The notes: a model not told the origin generated them from the sequence alone. Counted from the stretch's first letter, positions 24,923-34,080 are shown. The stretch is 64,000 bases of DNA from Mesorhizobium sp. Root552 (GCF_001427285.1 NZ_LMFV01000003.1:1-64000); one strand, 5' to 3'. Program-made: numbers and translations.

Positions 24923-26377
24923 ATGACCAAGGCCGAGACAGCCATCAAGGTTAGGCATGAACCGATGCGCATAGCCGGCCGCAAGGTCGATGCCGGCGAT
25001 GTCGTCGAGGTGCGCTATCCGTGGAACGACACCGTCGTCGGCACAGTGCCGGCGGGCCGGGCCGAACACGCCCGCGAAGCCTTCGAGATCGCGGCGAACT
25101 ACACGCCGAAGCTGACCCGCTACGAGCGCCAGAAGATTCTGCTGCGCACAGCGGAACTCCTCAATGCCCGCAAGGAAGAGATTTCCGACCTGGTGACGCT
25201 GGAACTCGGCATCTCCAAGCAGGACTCGCTCTACGAGGTCGGGCGCGCCTTCGACGTGTTCACCCTGTCCGGCCAGATGGCGATCCAGGATGACGGCCAG
25301 ATCTTTTCCTGCGACCTCACCCCGCACGGCAAGCAGCGCAAGATCTTCACCACGCGCGAACCGCTGAAGGCGATCTCGGCGATCACCCCGTTCAACCACC
25401 CGCTCAACATGGTCTCGCACAAGGTCGCCCCGGCCGTCGCCACCAACAATTGCGTGGTGGTCAAGCCGACGGAGCTGACGCCGATGACGGCGCTGGTGCT
25501 GGCCGACATCCTCTACGAGGCGGGGCTGCCGCCGGAAATGCTGTCGGTGGTCACCGGCTGGCCGAAGGATATCGGCGACGAGATGATCACCAACCCCAAC
25601 ATCGACCTGATCACCTTCACCGGCGGCGTTCCCGTCGGCAAGCTGATCGCGTCGAAAGCCGGCTACAAGCGCCAGGTGCTGGAACTCGGCGGCAACGACC
25701 CGCTGATCATCCTCAACGACCTCTCCGACGACGACCTCGCCAAGGCTGCCGATCTTGCCGTTGCCGGCGCTACCAAGAATTCAGGCCAGCGCTGCACCGC
25801 CGTCAAGCGTATCCTCGTCCAGGAAAAGGTCGCCGACCGCTTCGTGCCGCTGGTGCTGGAGCGGGCCAAGGCGATCAGGTTCGGCGACCCCCGCGATCCG
25901 GCCACCCAACTCGGCACCGTCGTGCACGAGAAGGCAGCGGCGCTGTTTGAAAAGCGTGTCTACATGGCCGCCGAGCAAGGCGCCGAGGTGCTCTACGATC
26001 CCGGCCGCAAGGGCGCGCTGTTGCCGCCCATCGTCGTCGACCGGGTGCCGCATGGCTCCGAACTGGTCATGGAGGAGACCTTCGGCCCGGTCGTGCCGAT
26101 CATCCGCGCGCCCGACGATGACGATGCCCTCATCGCGCTTTCCAACTCCACCGCCTTCGGCCTGTCTTCCGGCGTCTGCACCAACGACTTCCGCCGCATG
26201 CACAAATACATAGCCGGCTTGCAGGTCGGCACCGTCAACATCTGGGAAGTCCCCGGCTACCGGATCGAGATGAGCCCCTTCGGCGGCATCAAGGATTCGG
26301 GCAACGGCTACAAGGAAGGCGTCATCGAGGCCATGAAGTCCTACACCAACGTCAAGACCTTCTCGCTTCCCTGGTAA
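24923..26377 (+). CDS. phnY: NAD+-dependent phosphonoacetaldehyde dehydrogenase PhnY
   Basis: A 484-residue aldehyde dehydrogenase that oxidises phosphonoacetaldehyde to phosphonoacetate. The family features are [31 protein letters not shown] (nucleotide loop), E254 in LELGGNDP and the catalytic C291 in [10 protein letters not shown], at the position known for PhnY. The start is the ATG after GAGGACAGG; an in-frame extension back to 24842 overlaps phnA and is rejected. Gene order and spacing indicate one transcript with phnW and phnA. Confidence 0.95.
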   Translation: MTKAETAIKVRHEPMRIAGRKVDAGDVVEVRYPWNDTVVGTVPAGRAEHAREAFEIAANYTPKLTRYERQKILLRTAELLNARKEEISDLVTLELGISKQDSLYEVGRAFDVFTLSGQMAIQDDGQIFSCDLTPHGKQRKIFTTREPLKAISAITPFNHPLNMVSHKVAPAVATNNCVVVKPTELTPMTALVLADILYEAGLPPEMLSVVTGWPKDIGDEMITNPNIDLITFTGGVPVGKLIASKAGYKRQVLELGGNDPLIILNDLSDDDLAKAADLAVAGATKNSGQRCTAVKRILVQEKVADRFVPLVLERAKAIRFGDPRDPATQLGTVVHEKAAALFEKRVYMAAEQGAEVLYDPGRKGALLPPIVVDRVPHGSELVMEETFGPVVPIIRAPDDDDALIALSNSTAFGLSSGVCTNDFRRMHKYIAGLQVGTVNIWEVPGYRIEMSPFGGIKDSGNGYKEGVIEAMKSYTNVKTFSLPW

Positions 26378-26394
26378 GAAAGAGACAGAAAATC

Positions 26395-27507
26395 GTGACA
26401 TTCGATCTGGCGGTTGTCGGAGCAGGCATCATTGGCCTTGCGCATGCCTTGGCCGCGGCAAAGCAGGGTTTGCGTGTCGTCGTCATCGACAGGGATATGC
26501 AGGCCAACGGCGCCTCGATCCGCAACTTCGGTCTCGTCGTGGTGTCCGGGCAGGATCCGGGCATCTCGTTGCAGCGGGCGCAGCGCACGCGCGAAGTCTG
26601 GCTCGACGTTGCCCCGCAAGCGGGCATCGGGGTCGTCCAGCAAGGCATGCTGGTCGCAGCCCAGCGCCCAGAGGCTGTTTCACTGTTGGAATCCTTCCAC
26701 CGAACCGAGCAGGGGCAACAATGCCGGCTCCTGAGCAGCAAGGAAGTCAGCTGCCACCAGCCGCAACTCGATGCCTCCAAGATCGCCGGCGGCCTGCACA
26801 GCCCGTTCGAGCTTCGCGTCGAATCGCGCGAGGCGATCCCGAAACTCGCCGCCTTCCTGGCCGAGAAGCACTCGGTCGAATTCCGGCGCGGCGTCTCCGT
26901 GCTGTCGCTTGCACCGCCTTGCGTGGAAACCAGCCATGGAACAATCAAGGCGGACAAGGTGGTCGTTTGCCCCGGCGACGACTTTGCTACACTCTATCCG
27001 GACAGAATCGACAGGTACGGCGTGCGCCGTTGCAAGCTGCAAATGCTGAGATTGGCGAATCCCGGCTTTGACTTGCGCTCGACGCTCATCTCGGACCTCA
27101 GTCTGATCCGTTACGAAGGGTACGCCCAATTGCCGGAGGCCTCGCGCTTGCAAGCCAGACTCAATCACGAATGCCCACGGGCGCTGGAAAACGGCGTCCA
27201 CCTGATTGTAGCTCAGAGCGCGGATGGTTCGCTGGTCGTCGGCGATTCCCACCATTACGGGCAAACGCTCGACCCCTTCGGCTCCGCGGAAGTGGATGAC
27301 CTCATCCTGGACGAACTCGCCATCCTGTTCGGCAAGGCTCCAGCCGTGGAGGCGCGATGGACGGGCACCTATGCGACCGCTTCCGACACGCCTGCCTTCA
27401 TCGACGCGCCGGAGCATAATGTCCGTCTCGTCATGATCACCAGCGGAACCGGCGCCAGCACCGGCTTTGCCATCGGCGAGGAAACCATCGCTGGCCTGTT
27501 CGGCTGA
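26395..27507 (+). CDS. FAD-dependent oxidoreductase of phosphonate clusters (TIGR03364-like)
   Basis: A 370-residue DAO-fold flavoenzyme. The FAD loop LAVVGAGIIGLAHALAAAK is at 4-22, followed by NGASIRNFGLVVVSGQ, a pattern of a recurring FAD oxidase in phosphonate gene clusters. The C-terminus ends with VMITSGTGASTGFAIGEETI. Such enzymes are reported to oxidise AEP or N-alkylated AEP to phosphonoacetaldehyde, so here it would feed PhnY and widen the substrate range. The start codon is GTG, 17 nt after phnY and preceded by AAAGAGACAG. N-methyl-AEP as the preferred substrate is an inference. Confidence 0.82.
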   Translation: MTFDLAVVGAGIIGLAHALAAAKQGLRVVVIDRDMQANGASIRNFGLVVVSGQDPGISLQRAQRTREVWLDVAPQAGIGVVQQGMLVAAQRPEAVSLLESFHRTEQGQQCRLLSSKEVSCHQPQLDASKIAGGLHSPFELRVESREAIPKLAAFLAEKHSVEFRRGVSVLSLAPPCVETSHGTIKADKVVVCPGDDFATLYPDRIDRYGVRRCKLQMLRLANPGFDLRSTLISDLSLIRYEGYAQLPEASRLQARLNHECPRALENGVHLIVAQSADGSLVVGDSHHYGQTLDPFGSAEVDDLILDELAILFGKAPAVEARWTGTYATASDTPAFIDAPEHNVRLVMITSGTGASTGFAIGEETIAGLFG

Positions 27508-27520
27508 CGGGCGCACCGGA

Positions 27521-28360
27521 TTGTCCGCAACCGCGCTATCGATCGTCCTCTTCGCCGCGTTCCTGCATGCAAGCTGGAATGCGGTGGTCAAGGCTGCGCC
27601 CGATCGCGCGCTTACGCTGGCGGCGGTCTCGGGTGTGCATGCCTTGGCAGGTTTCGTGCTGATCTCGATTTCCGAGCCGCCAGCACTATCGAGCTGGCCG
27701 TCCATCGCCACCTCGACCATCATCCACTACGGCTACTACGCGCTGCTTTTCCACGCCTACCGGCTGGGCGACCTCGGCCAAGTCTATCCGATTTCGCGCG
27801 GCATGGCGCCGGCGCTGGTGGCGCTCGGCACGTTTCTCCTTATTGGCGAGAAGTTGACCGGCCTCGGCTGGACCGGTCTCGGCCTCGTCACCTTCGGCAT
27901 CGGCCTGCTCGCGCTGCAACGGGGCGCGGCCGACGCCGACAGGAAAGCCATCGGCGTCGCCGCCCTGCTCGGCATGAGCATCGCGGCCTATTCGGTCGCG
28001 GACGGTATCGGCGTTCGCCTTTCGGAAAGCCCGACCGGATATATGGGTTGGCTCTTCCTTCTGGAATCGCCGGTTACTGTGGGCATCCTGTGGACCCGCA
28101 AGAGGGCCGGAGTGCCGTTCAGCTGGAACATCTTCGGCCTCGGTCTGATCGGCGGTCTGTTCGCCGTCACAGCCTACGGGCTGGTGCTCTATGCCAAGAC
28201 CATCGCGCCCATCGGCGCCGTTTCGGCGGTCAGGGAATCGAGCGTCATCATCGCGGCCCTGATCGGCACGCTGCTTTTTCACGAACGACCCTGGCAAGGC
28301 CGGATCCTGGCCGCGACCGTGGTTGCCGCCGGCGTCCTCACGCTGGCGGTATCCGGCTGA
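27521..28360 (+). CDS. EamA/DMT-family membrane transporter of the phn locus
   Basis: About 279 residues with roughly ten hydrophobic segments and the two EamA repeats. The first begins LSIVLFAAFLHASWNAVVK. Later come GQVYPISRGMAPALVALGTFLL and, in the second repeat, IGAVSAVRESSVIIAALIGTLLF. I place the start at TTG 27521, 13 nt after the FAD oxidase stop. A TTG at 27467 is in frame but overlaps that gene, so the start is uncertain. DMT permeases move small metabolites or amines. Its place between the catabolic and uptake genes suggests movement of a phosphonate, an amine by-product or alanine, but the substrate is unknown. Confidence 0.78.
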   Translation: MSATALSIVLFAAFLHASWNAVVKAAPDRALTLAAVSGVHALAGFVLISISEPPALSSWPSIATSTIIHYGYYALLFHAYRLGDLGQVYPISRGMAPALVALGTFLLIGEKLTGLGWTGLGLVTFGIGLLALQRGAADADRKAIGVAALLGMSIAAYSVADGIGVRLSESPTGYMGWLFLLESPVTVGILWTRKRAGVPFSWNIFGLGLIGGLFAVTAYGLVLYAKTIAPIGAVSAVRESSVIIAALIGTLLFHERPWQGRILAATVVAAGVLTLAVSG

Positions 28361-28398
28361 TTTAATTCACTAAAACAATGGTTTGCAGGCATGCCGGC

Positions 28399-28441
28399 AA
28401 TACCGCCAAAGCCGGTGCCGCTTCAATATGACGGCGGTATT
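28399..28441 (+). other. Inverted repeat between the EamA gene and phnS
   Basis: AATACCGCC (28399-28407) and GGCGGTATT (28433-28441) form a perfect 9-bp stem with a 25-nt loop, 38 nt past the EamA stop. The only tail is ACAAATAT, so it may be a weak terminator separating the catabolic genes from phnSTU. Confidence 0.45.
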
Positions 28442-28469
28442 ACAAATATCACCTCACCCTATGACCATA

Positions 28470-28482
28470 TCGATTAAATAGA
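28470..28482. promoter_or_regulatory. Candidate LysR (T-N11-A) site upstream of phnS
   Basis: TCGATTAAATAGA is an imperfect dyad with T-N11-A, similar to TCTATAAGGTAGA in front of the phn lysR gene. It lies in an AT-rich stretch about 135 bp before the phnS ATG. Confidence 0.3.
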
Positions 28483-28615
28483 TTTTACTTATCGACGCCT
28501 CTTCGCCACGATCCAGGCAAGGACGACATCGGCCGGCACCACGACCGGAAAAACGCCTGAGAGCACGAGCGTCCCGATGCACCGCAGCTTGTATCAAACC
28601 CCGGGGAACTCGATC

Positions 28616-29638
28616 ATGAAGAAATCCGCATCACTCGTCCTCGCCGCCTTTGTGGCAAGCCTTTCCGCTTCCGCCGCTTTCGCCGAGACGAACCTGACCG
28701 TCTACACTGCCGTCGAAGCCGTCGACCTCGACCGCTACAAGGCCGAATTCGAAAAGGCCTACCCGGACATCAAGATCAACTGGGTCCGCGATTCCACCGG
28801 CGTCATGACCGCCAAGCTGCTTGCCGAGAAGGACAATCCGCAGGCCGACGTCGTCTGGGGCCTCGCCGCCACCTCGCTTTTGCTGCTCAAGGGCGAGGGC
28901 ATGCTGGAGGCTTATGCACCAGCGGGCGTGGAGAAACTCGATCCACGCTTCGTCGATACGACGACACCGCCGACATGGACCGGCATGGACGCCTACGTCG
29001 CGGCGATCTGCTTCAACACCGTCGAAGCCGGCAAGCTCGGCATTCCGGCTCCCAAGAGCTGGAAGGACCTGACCGAGCCGGAATACAAGGGCCATGTCGT
29101 GATGCCGAACCCGAACTCGTCCGGCACCGGCTTCCTCGACGTTTCCGCCTGGCTGCAAATGTTCGGCGAGAAGGACGCTTGGGCCTTCATGGACGGCCTG
29201 CACGAAAACATCTCGGCCTACACCCATTCCGGCTCGAAGCCCTGCAAGATGGCGGGCGCCGGTGAAACCGTCATCGGCGTATCGTTCGAGTTCCCTGGCG
29301 CCAAGGCAAAGAGCGCCGGCGCGCCGATCGAGATCATCTTCCCCGAGGAGGGATCTGGCTGGGAGGCCGAGGCCACCGCGATCATCGCCGGCACGGCCAA
29401 TCTCGAAGCCGCCAAGAAGCTGGTGGACTTCTCGGTCTCCAAGGAAGCCAACGAGATGTACAATGTCGGCTACGCCGTGCTTGCCTATCCGGGCATTGCC
29501 AAGCCGGTGGACAACCTGCCGCCGAACGTTGCCGACCACATGATCAAGAACGACTTCGAGTGGGCGGCCAACAACCGCAAGGCGATCCTGACGGAGTGGG
29601 CCAAGCGCTACGACTCCAAGTCCGAACCGAAGACCTGA
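28616..29638 (+). CDS. phnS: 2-aminoethylphosphonate ABC transporter, periplasmic binding protein
   Basis: A 340-residue extracellular solute-binding protein. The signal peptide (MKKSASLVLAAF... ending ASAAFA, about 1-23) is followed by ETNLTVYTAVEAVDLDRYK. The ferric-binding-like fold is marked by ADVVWGLAATSLLLLKGEG and PNPNSSGTGFLDVSAWLQ. The sequence resembles PhnS-type AEP receptors. The ATG at 28616 has GGGGAACTCG upstream and gives a proper signal peptide; the ATG at 28577 would not. It is followed by a strong stem-loop and then phnT and phnU, an arrangement that usually raises receptor levels over the membrane components. Confidence 0.9.
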   Translation: MKKSASLVLAAFVASLSASAAFAETNLTVYTAVEAVDLDRYKAEFEKAYPDIKINWVRDSTGVMTAKLLAEKDNPQADVVWGLAATSLLLLKGEGMLEAYAPAGVEKLDPRFVDTTTPPTWTGMDAYVAAICFNTVEAGKLGIPAPKSWKDLTEPEYKGHVVMPNPNSSGTGFLDVSAWLQMFGEKDAWAFMDGLHENISAYTHSGSKPCKMAGAGETVIGVSFEFPGAKAKSAGAPIEIIFPEEGSGWEAEATAIIAGTANLEAAKKLVDFSVSKEANEMYNVGYAVLAYPGIAKPVDNLPPNVADHMIKNDFEWAANNRKAILTEWAKRYDSKSEPKT

Positions 29639-29649
29639 CCTGACTTCAC

Positions 29650-29673
29650 CGGGCGTCGCGAAAGCGGCGCCCG
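29650..29673 (+). other. Stem-loop between phnS and phnT (GAAA tetraloop)
   Basis: CGGGCGTCGC (29650-29659), loop GAAA, GCGGCGCCCG (29664-29673): ten consecutive pairs with one G-U. No U-run follows. It is likely an mRNA-stabilising or attenuating hairpin that keeps phnS message above phnTU. Confidence 0.65.
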
Positions 29674-29692
29674 CATTGTATCCTGAACAGCG

Positions 29693-30871
29693 ATGGATCG
29701 TGAGATGAAACACGAAACCGTAGCCGCAGCGGCGGCTGCACGGGTGCATCTTGCGCCCGAAGCCGGGAAGGCAGCAGTTGTGAAACCGAGCTACCTCAAG
29801 ATCGAAAACATCTGGAAGGCGTTCGGTGACTTCACCGCGCTGAAGGGCGTGTCGCTGGAGATCAACGAGGGCGAATTCATCTGTTTTCTTGGTCCGTCCG
29901 GCTGCGGCAAGACGACCCTGCTGCGCGCCATAGCGGGCCTCGACCTGCAGACGCGCGGAACCATTCATCAGGCGGCAAAGGACATCTCGACCCTGCCGCC
30001 ATCGCGGCGCGACTACGGCATCGTATTCCAGTCCTATGCGCTGTTTCCCAATCTGACCATCGAGAAGAACATCGCCTTCGGGTTGGAAAATGCCAAGCGG
30101 TCCAAGCCCGAGATCGCGGTGCGTGTCGCCGAACTTCTGGACCTGGTTGGGCTCTCGGCCCAGGCGAAGAAATATCCAGCCCAGCTTTCCGGCGGCCAGC
30201 AGCAGCGCATCGCGCTTGCCCGCGCCATGGCGGTTTCGCCCGGTCTTTTGCTGCTGGACGAGCCGCTTTCCGCGCTCGACGCCAAGGTGCGCGTGCATTT
30301 GCGCCACGAGATCAAGGAACTGCAACGCAAGCTCGGCGTGACCACCATCATGGTCACCCACGATCAGGAAGAAGCGCTTTCCATGGCTGACCGCATCGTG
30401 GTCATGAACCATGGCATCATCGAGCAGGTCGGCACTCCGACCGAAGTCTATCGGCATCCGAAAACGCTGTTCGTTGCAGATTTCATAGGCGAGACGAACC
30501 GGTTCCCCGGGAAGATCCGGGCCAACGAAACTGTCGCGCTGTCAGGCACGGAACTGTCATGCGCTCCGCATGACATCGCCGTCGGCAGCGATGTCACCGC
30601 CGTCATACGCCCCGTTGACATCATCCCGCACAGCCTCGACAGCGCGGAAGCGGTGAAGACGCCGGAAAACCTGATCGACGTTACCGTCGAGGCCATGGAG
30701 TTCCTCGGTGCGTTCTGGCGTACGCGTCTTTCCTCGCCACGCTTCGAGGATCGCGTCCTCGTCGCCGACTTCTCGATCAATGCCGTGCGCCGGCTCACTA
30801 TCGAGGTCGGCGGGCAGATGCGCGTGGAATTACCGCGTGAGCGCCTGCTCGTCTTTGCCAAGGATCGCTGA
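29693..30871 (+). CDS. phnT: 2-aminoethylphosphonate ABC transporter, ATP-binding protein
   Basis: A 392-residue ABC ATPase. Walker A is GPSGCGKTTL (about 65), then the Q-loop VFQSYALFPN, signature LSGGQQQRIALARA, Walker B LLLLDEPLSALD and H-loop VTHDQEEALSMAD. A C-terminal TOBE-like regulatory domain (about 270-392) follows. The family is the Fe3+/polyamine-type importers that include PhnT. The N-terminus has about 35 extra Ala-rich residues before the conserved start; an ATG at 29705 is an alternative. phnU begins 1 nt after its stop (TGAGATG). Confidence 0.9.
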   Translation: MDREMKHETVAAAAAARVHLAPEAGKAAVVKPSYLKIENIWKAFGDFTALKGVSLEINEGEFICFLGPSGCGKTTLLRAIAGLDLQTRGTIHQAAKDISTLPPSRRDYGIVFQSYALFPNLTIEKNIAFGLENAKRSKPEIAVRVAELLDLVGLSAQAKKYPAQLSGGQQQRIALARAMAVSPGLLLLDEPLSALDAKVRVHLRHEIKELQRKLGVTTIMVTHDQEEALSMADRIVVMNHGIIEQVGTPTEVYRHPKTLFVADFIGETNRFPGKIRANETVALSGTELSCAPHDIAVGSDVTAVIRPVDIIPHSLDSAEAVKTPENLIDVTVEAMEFLGAFWRTRLSSPRFEDRVLVADFSINAVRRLTIEVGGQMRVELPRERLLVFAKDR

Positions 30872-30872
30872 G

Positions 30873-32882
30873 ATGGGCGCCACACTGACCATGCCGGCCG
30901 GGCGCGCACTTCGCGCGCAGCTTTCTTCCGACGACATCGTCAAGCGCGGCTTGATGCTCGTCATCTCGCTCTATCTGCTGGTCGCGCTGGCAGCGCCGCT
31001 TTATGTGCTGCTGTCGAAATCCGTCTCGACCTACCAGTTCGACCTGACAGCCTTCGAAATCCAGCGCAGCGACGACACCGGCCTGAATTTCGGGGCGCCC
31101 AAAACAGTCGAGGCGCTCAATCTCGAAACCGGCGCCATAGCACCGGAGGAACTCGAAACCAGCTCCGACGGCCGTCTTGCCGTTACCGGCCTGTTCAAGG
31201 ATTTCAGCTTCCGCAGTCCGGTGAAGTACCGTGTCCGCGGCACGACAGAGGGCGCTGCCTTCCTTGTCGGCTCCGACCTGCACCGCGGCACCGAATGGGT
31301 GGAACTCGATTCCAACACCTTCCGACGCGTCGTGCTGCGTCCGGTGAGCTCGTTCGGGCTCGACAATTTCAGCGCCTATTTCTCCACGCCGAGCCTTGCC
31401 CAGTCGATCTCCAATTCGGTTCTGATGGGGGTCATCAGCACCGTTTTGGTCATCTCGATCGCCTTTGCGCTCGCCTATGCATTGAACCGCAGCCACATGC
31501 GCTTCAAGGGGCTGTTCAAGCTGATACTGGCCATCCCCATCCTGGTGCCTTCGCTGTTGCCCGGCATTGCACTCGTCTATCTGTTCGGCAATCAGGGCCT
31601 GCTCAAGGACCTGATGATGGGCTACAGCATCTATGGCCCGATCGGCATCGTCATCGGCTCGGTCTTCTTCACGCTACCGCATGCACTCATCATCATTTCG
31701 ACGGCTCTCGCCATCGCCGATGCGCGCCACTACGAGGCGGCGACATCGCTGCGCGCAACGAAATGGCGCACCTTCTGGACCGTGACGGTACCTGGCGCGC
31801 GCTATGGCATCATCTCGGCCGCCTTCGTCGTGTTCACCATGGTGATCACCGATTTCGGCCTGCCGAAGGTCATCGGCGGCCAATACAACATGCTCGCCGT
31901 CGACATCTACAAGCAGGTCATCGGCCAGCAGAATTTCGAAATGGGCGCGGTCGTGTCGGTGATCCTGCTGATCCCCGCCGTCGCCGCCTTCTTCGTCGAC
32001 CGCGCCATCCAGAAGAAGCAGGTGGCGCTGTTGTCGGCCCGCTCGGTTCCTTACCAGCCGAAGCCCAATACGCGTTTCGACTGGCTGTGCTTTACCTATT
32101 GCGCCGTTGTTGCCGTGTTCATCCTGACCATGATCGGCGTTTGCCAGCTGGCGGCGACCGTCAAGTTCTGGCCCTACGATCTGACGCCCAGTCTGAAGAA
32201 TTTCCATTTCGACCTGATGGACGGCGGCGGCTGGGCTGCTTACTACAACTCCATCGAAATGGCGCTGCTGACGGCCTTCTTCGGCACCATCATCGTCTTC
32301 ACCGGGGCCTATATGGTCGAAAAGAGCGACGGCTTCAAAGCAGGCCGCACGCTGTTCCAGTTCCTGGCCATGCTGCCGATGGCGGTTCCCGGCATGGTGC
32401 TTGGACTGGCCTATATCTTCTTCTTCAACAGCCCGGCCAACCCGCTCAATCCGATCTACGGCACGATGGCGATCCTCGTCGTGTGCACGGTCACCCACTT
32501 TTACACCGTGTCGCACCTGACCGCGCTGACGGCGCTGAAGCAGATGGACCGCGAGTTCGAGCCGGTCGCCGCCTCGCTGAAGCAGCCCTTCCACAAGCTG
32601 TTCTTCCGGGTGACGGTACCGGTCTGCCTGCCGGCGATCCTCGACATCTCGATCTACCTGTTCGTCAACGCGATGACGACGGTGTCGGCGGTCGTGTTCC
32701 TCTATTCGACCCATACCCAGCTTGCTTCCGTCGCCGTGCTCAACATGGATGATGCCGGCGACATCGCACCGGCTGCGGCGATGGGCATGATGATCTTTTA
32801 CACCAACATTGCTGCGCGGCTCATCCACGCGCTGGTTTCGCGCGCTTTGCTCGGACGTACGCAAGCCTGGCGCAACAGATAG
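30873..32882 (+). CDS. phnU: 2-aminoethylphosphonate ABC transporter, fused dual permease
   Basis: A 669-residue permease with two MetI-type domains in one chain. The first EAA-type loop reads YEAATSLRATKWRTFWTVTVPGARYG and the second EFEPVAASLKQPFHKLFFRVTVPV. This fused design is known for PhnU2-type AEP permeases and ferric permeases. Between the first membrane helix (about 27-48) and the first permease core there is an insertion of roughly 105 residues (about 55-160), soluble and probably periplasmic. It makes the protein about 100 residues longer than fused permeases of this kind usually are. The ATG lies 1 nt past phnT. It is the last gene of the phn locus and convergent with the cystathionine lyase gene. 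Confidence 0.88.
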   Translation: MGATLTMPAGRALRAQLSSDDIVKRGLMLVISLYLLVALAAPLYVLLSKSVSTYQFDLTAFEIQRSDDTGLNFGAPKTVEALNLETGAIAPEELETSSDGRLAVTGLFKDFSFRSPVKYRVRGTTEGAAFLVGSDLHRGTEWVELDSNTFRRVVLRPVSSFGLDNFSAYFSTPSLAQSISNSVLMGVISTVLVISIAFALAYALNRSHMRFKGLFKLILAIPILVPSLLPGIALVYLFGNQGLLKDLMMGYSIYGPIGIVIGSVFFTLPHALIIISTALAIADARHYEAATSLRATKWRTFWTVTVPGARYGIISAAFVVFTMVITDFGLPKVIGGQYNMLAVDIYKQVIGQQNFEMGAVVSVILLIPAVAAFFVDRAIQKKQVALLSARSVPYQPKPNTRFDWLCFTYCAVVAVFILTMIGVCQLAATVKFWPYDLTPSLKNFHFDLMDGGGWAAYYNSIEMALLTAFFGTIIVFTGAYMVEKSDGFKAGRTLFQFLAMLPMAVPGMVLGLAYIFFFNSPANPLNPIYGTMAILVVCTVTHFYTVSHLTALTALKQMDREFEPVAASLKQPFHKLFFRVTVPVCLPAILDISIYLFVNAMTTVSAVVFLYSTHTQLASVAVLNMDDAGDIAPAAAMGMMIFYTNIAARLIHALVSRALLGRTQAWRNR

Positions 32883-32896
32883 GCGGCGCGCCGGCT

Positions 32897-32915
32897 CCCT
32901 GTCAGGCCGACAGGG
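32897..32915. other. Hairpin at the phnU / cystathionine lyase convergence
   Basis: CCCTGTC (32897-32903), loop AGGCC, GACAGGG (32909-32915). It overlaps the last codons of the minus-strand gene and could end phnU transcription, but there is no U-tract. Confidence 0.3.
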
Positions 32916-34080
32916 CCTGTTCGATATCGGCAATCAGGTCGTCGGCGTCCTCGATGCCGGCGGAGAGCCTGACCAGCGAATCCGAAATGCCGATCGCCGC
33001 ACGCTGCTCTGCCGGGATGGAACCGTGCGTCATCAGCGCCGGATGCTCGATCAGGCTTTCGACACCGCCAAGGCTTTCGGCCAGCGCAAACAGGCGGACA
33101 TGCTCCAGGAAACGCTTGGTGGCGGCGAGGTCGCGGTCAAGCTCGAAGGTGACCATGCCGCCGAAAGCGTGCATCTGCGCCTTGGCAACGGCGTGCTGCG
33201 GATGGCTTTCGAGGCCGGGATAGATGACGCGCCGGACATCGGAGCGTGCTTCCAGCCAGCGCGCGATCTTCAGCCCGTTCTGCGAATGGCGCTCCACGCG
33301 CAGCGCCAGCGTCTTAAGGCCGCGCAAGGCGAGGAAACTGTCGAACGGCCCGGAAATCGCGCCAACCGCGTTTTGCAGGAACTTCAGCTTGTCGCGCAGC
33401 TCCGCGTTTTCGCCGACAACGACCGTGCCGCCGATCATGTCGGAGTGGCCGTTGAGATATTTGGTGGTCGAATGGACGACGTGGTCGATGCCGAGTTCCA
33501 GCGGCCGCTGGATATAGGGGCTGCAGAAGGTGTTGTCGGCAACGGCGATGACGCCCTTGCGCTTGGCCAAGGCAGCCACCGCTTCGAGATCGACAATGCG
33601 CAGCAGCGGATTGGTCGGCGTCTCGACCCAAAGCATCTTCGTGTCTGGCCGGATCGCCGCCTCGACCTTGGCAAGGTCGGTGAAATCGACAAACGTCACC
33701 TGCAGGCCGGCCGAGCGCTTGCGCACCCGTTCGAGCAGACGGAAGGTGCCGCCATAGATGTCGTCAGTGGCAACGATATGTGCACCGGCATCGAGCAGTT
33801 CGAACACATTGGCAATCGCGGCGAGGCCGGACGCATAGGCAAAGGCCGCCGAGCCGCTTTCGAGATCGGCTATGGCGCGCTCGAAGGCGAATCTCGTCGG
33901 GTTCTGGCTGCGCGCATATTCGAAGCCCTTATGTACGCCGGGGCTCTGCTGGGCGTAGGTCGAGGTGGCGTAGATCGGCACCATCACCGCACCCGTGGTC
34001 GGGTCGTGGCTCTGGCCGCCATGAATGGTGCGGGTCGAAAAGGCGAGGCGATTCCTGCCCTTTTGCGGCTGTTCGGTCAT
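32902..34080 (-). CDS. Cystathionine gamma-lyase / gamma-synthase family enzyme
   Basis: A 392-residue PLP enzyme of the Cys/Met metabolism family. Seen are STRTIHGGQSHDPTTGAVM at the start, the PLP-phosphate region ASGLAAIANVF, VETPTNPLLRIVD and the Schiff-base lysine in HSTTKYLNGHSD. Sequence alone does not separate lyase from synthase. Its ATG overlaps the stop of the cystathionine beta-synthase gene by 4 nt. Paired with that enzyme it most likely acts as the gamma-lyase of reverse transsulfuration, giving cysteine, 2-oxobutyrate and ammonia from cystathionine. Confidence 0.88.
   Translation of the reverse strand: MTEQPQKGRNRLAFSTRTIHGGQSHDPTTGAVMVPIYATSTYAQQSPGVHKGFEYARSQNPTRFAFERAIADLESGSAAFAYASGLAAIANVFELLDAGAHIVATDDIYGGTFRLLERVRKRSAGLQVTFVDFTDLAKVEAAIRPDTKMLWVETPTNPLLRIVDLEAVAALAKRKGVIAVADNTFCSPYIQRPLELGIDHVVHSTTKYLNGHSDMIGGTVVVGENAELRDKLKFLQNAVGAISGPFDSFLALRGLKTLALRVERHSQNGLKIARWLEARSDVRRVIYPGLESHPQHAVAKAQMHAFGGMVTFELDRDLAATKRFLEHVRLFALAESLGGVESLIEHPALMTHGSIPAEQRAAIGISDSLVRLSAGIEDADDLIADIEQALSA

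Noticed and set aside
22552..24984. An 810-codon open frame on the minus strand opposite phnW and phnA
   Set aside because: It is a GC-driven shadow: both opposite genes have full catalytic motifs, and the antisense product is His/Gly/Arg-rich without a recognisable domain or ribosome binding site.
28631..30457. A 608-codon minus-strand frame opposite phnS and phnT
   Set aside because: No family features; phnS and phnT carry signal peptide and ABC motifs in the opposite frame.
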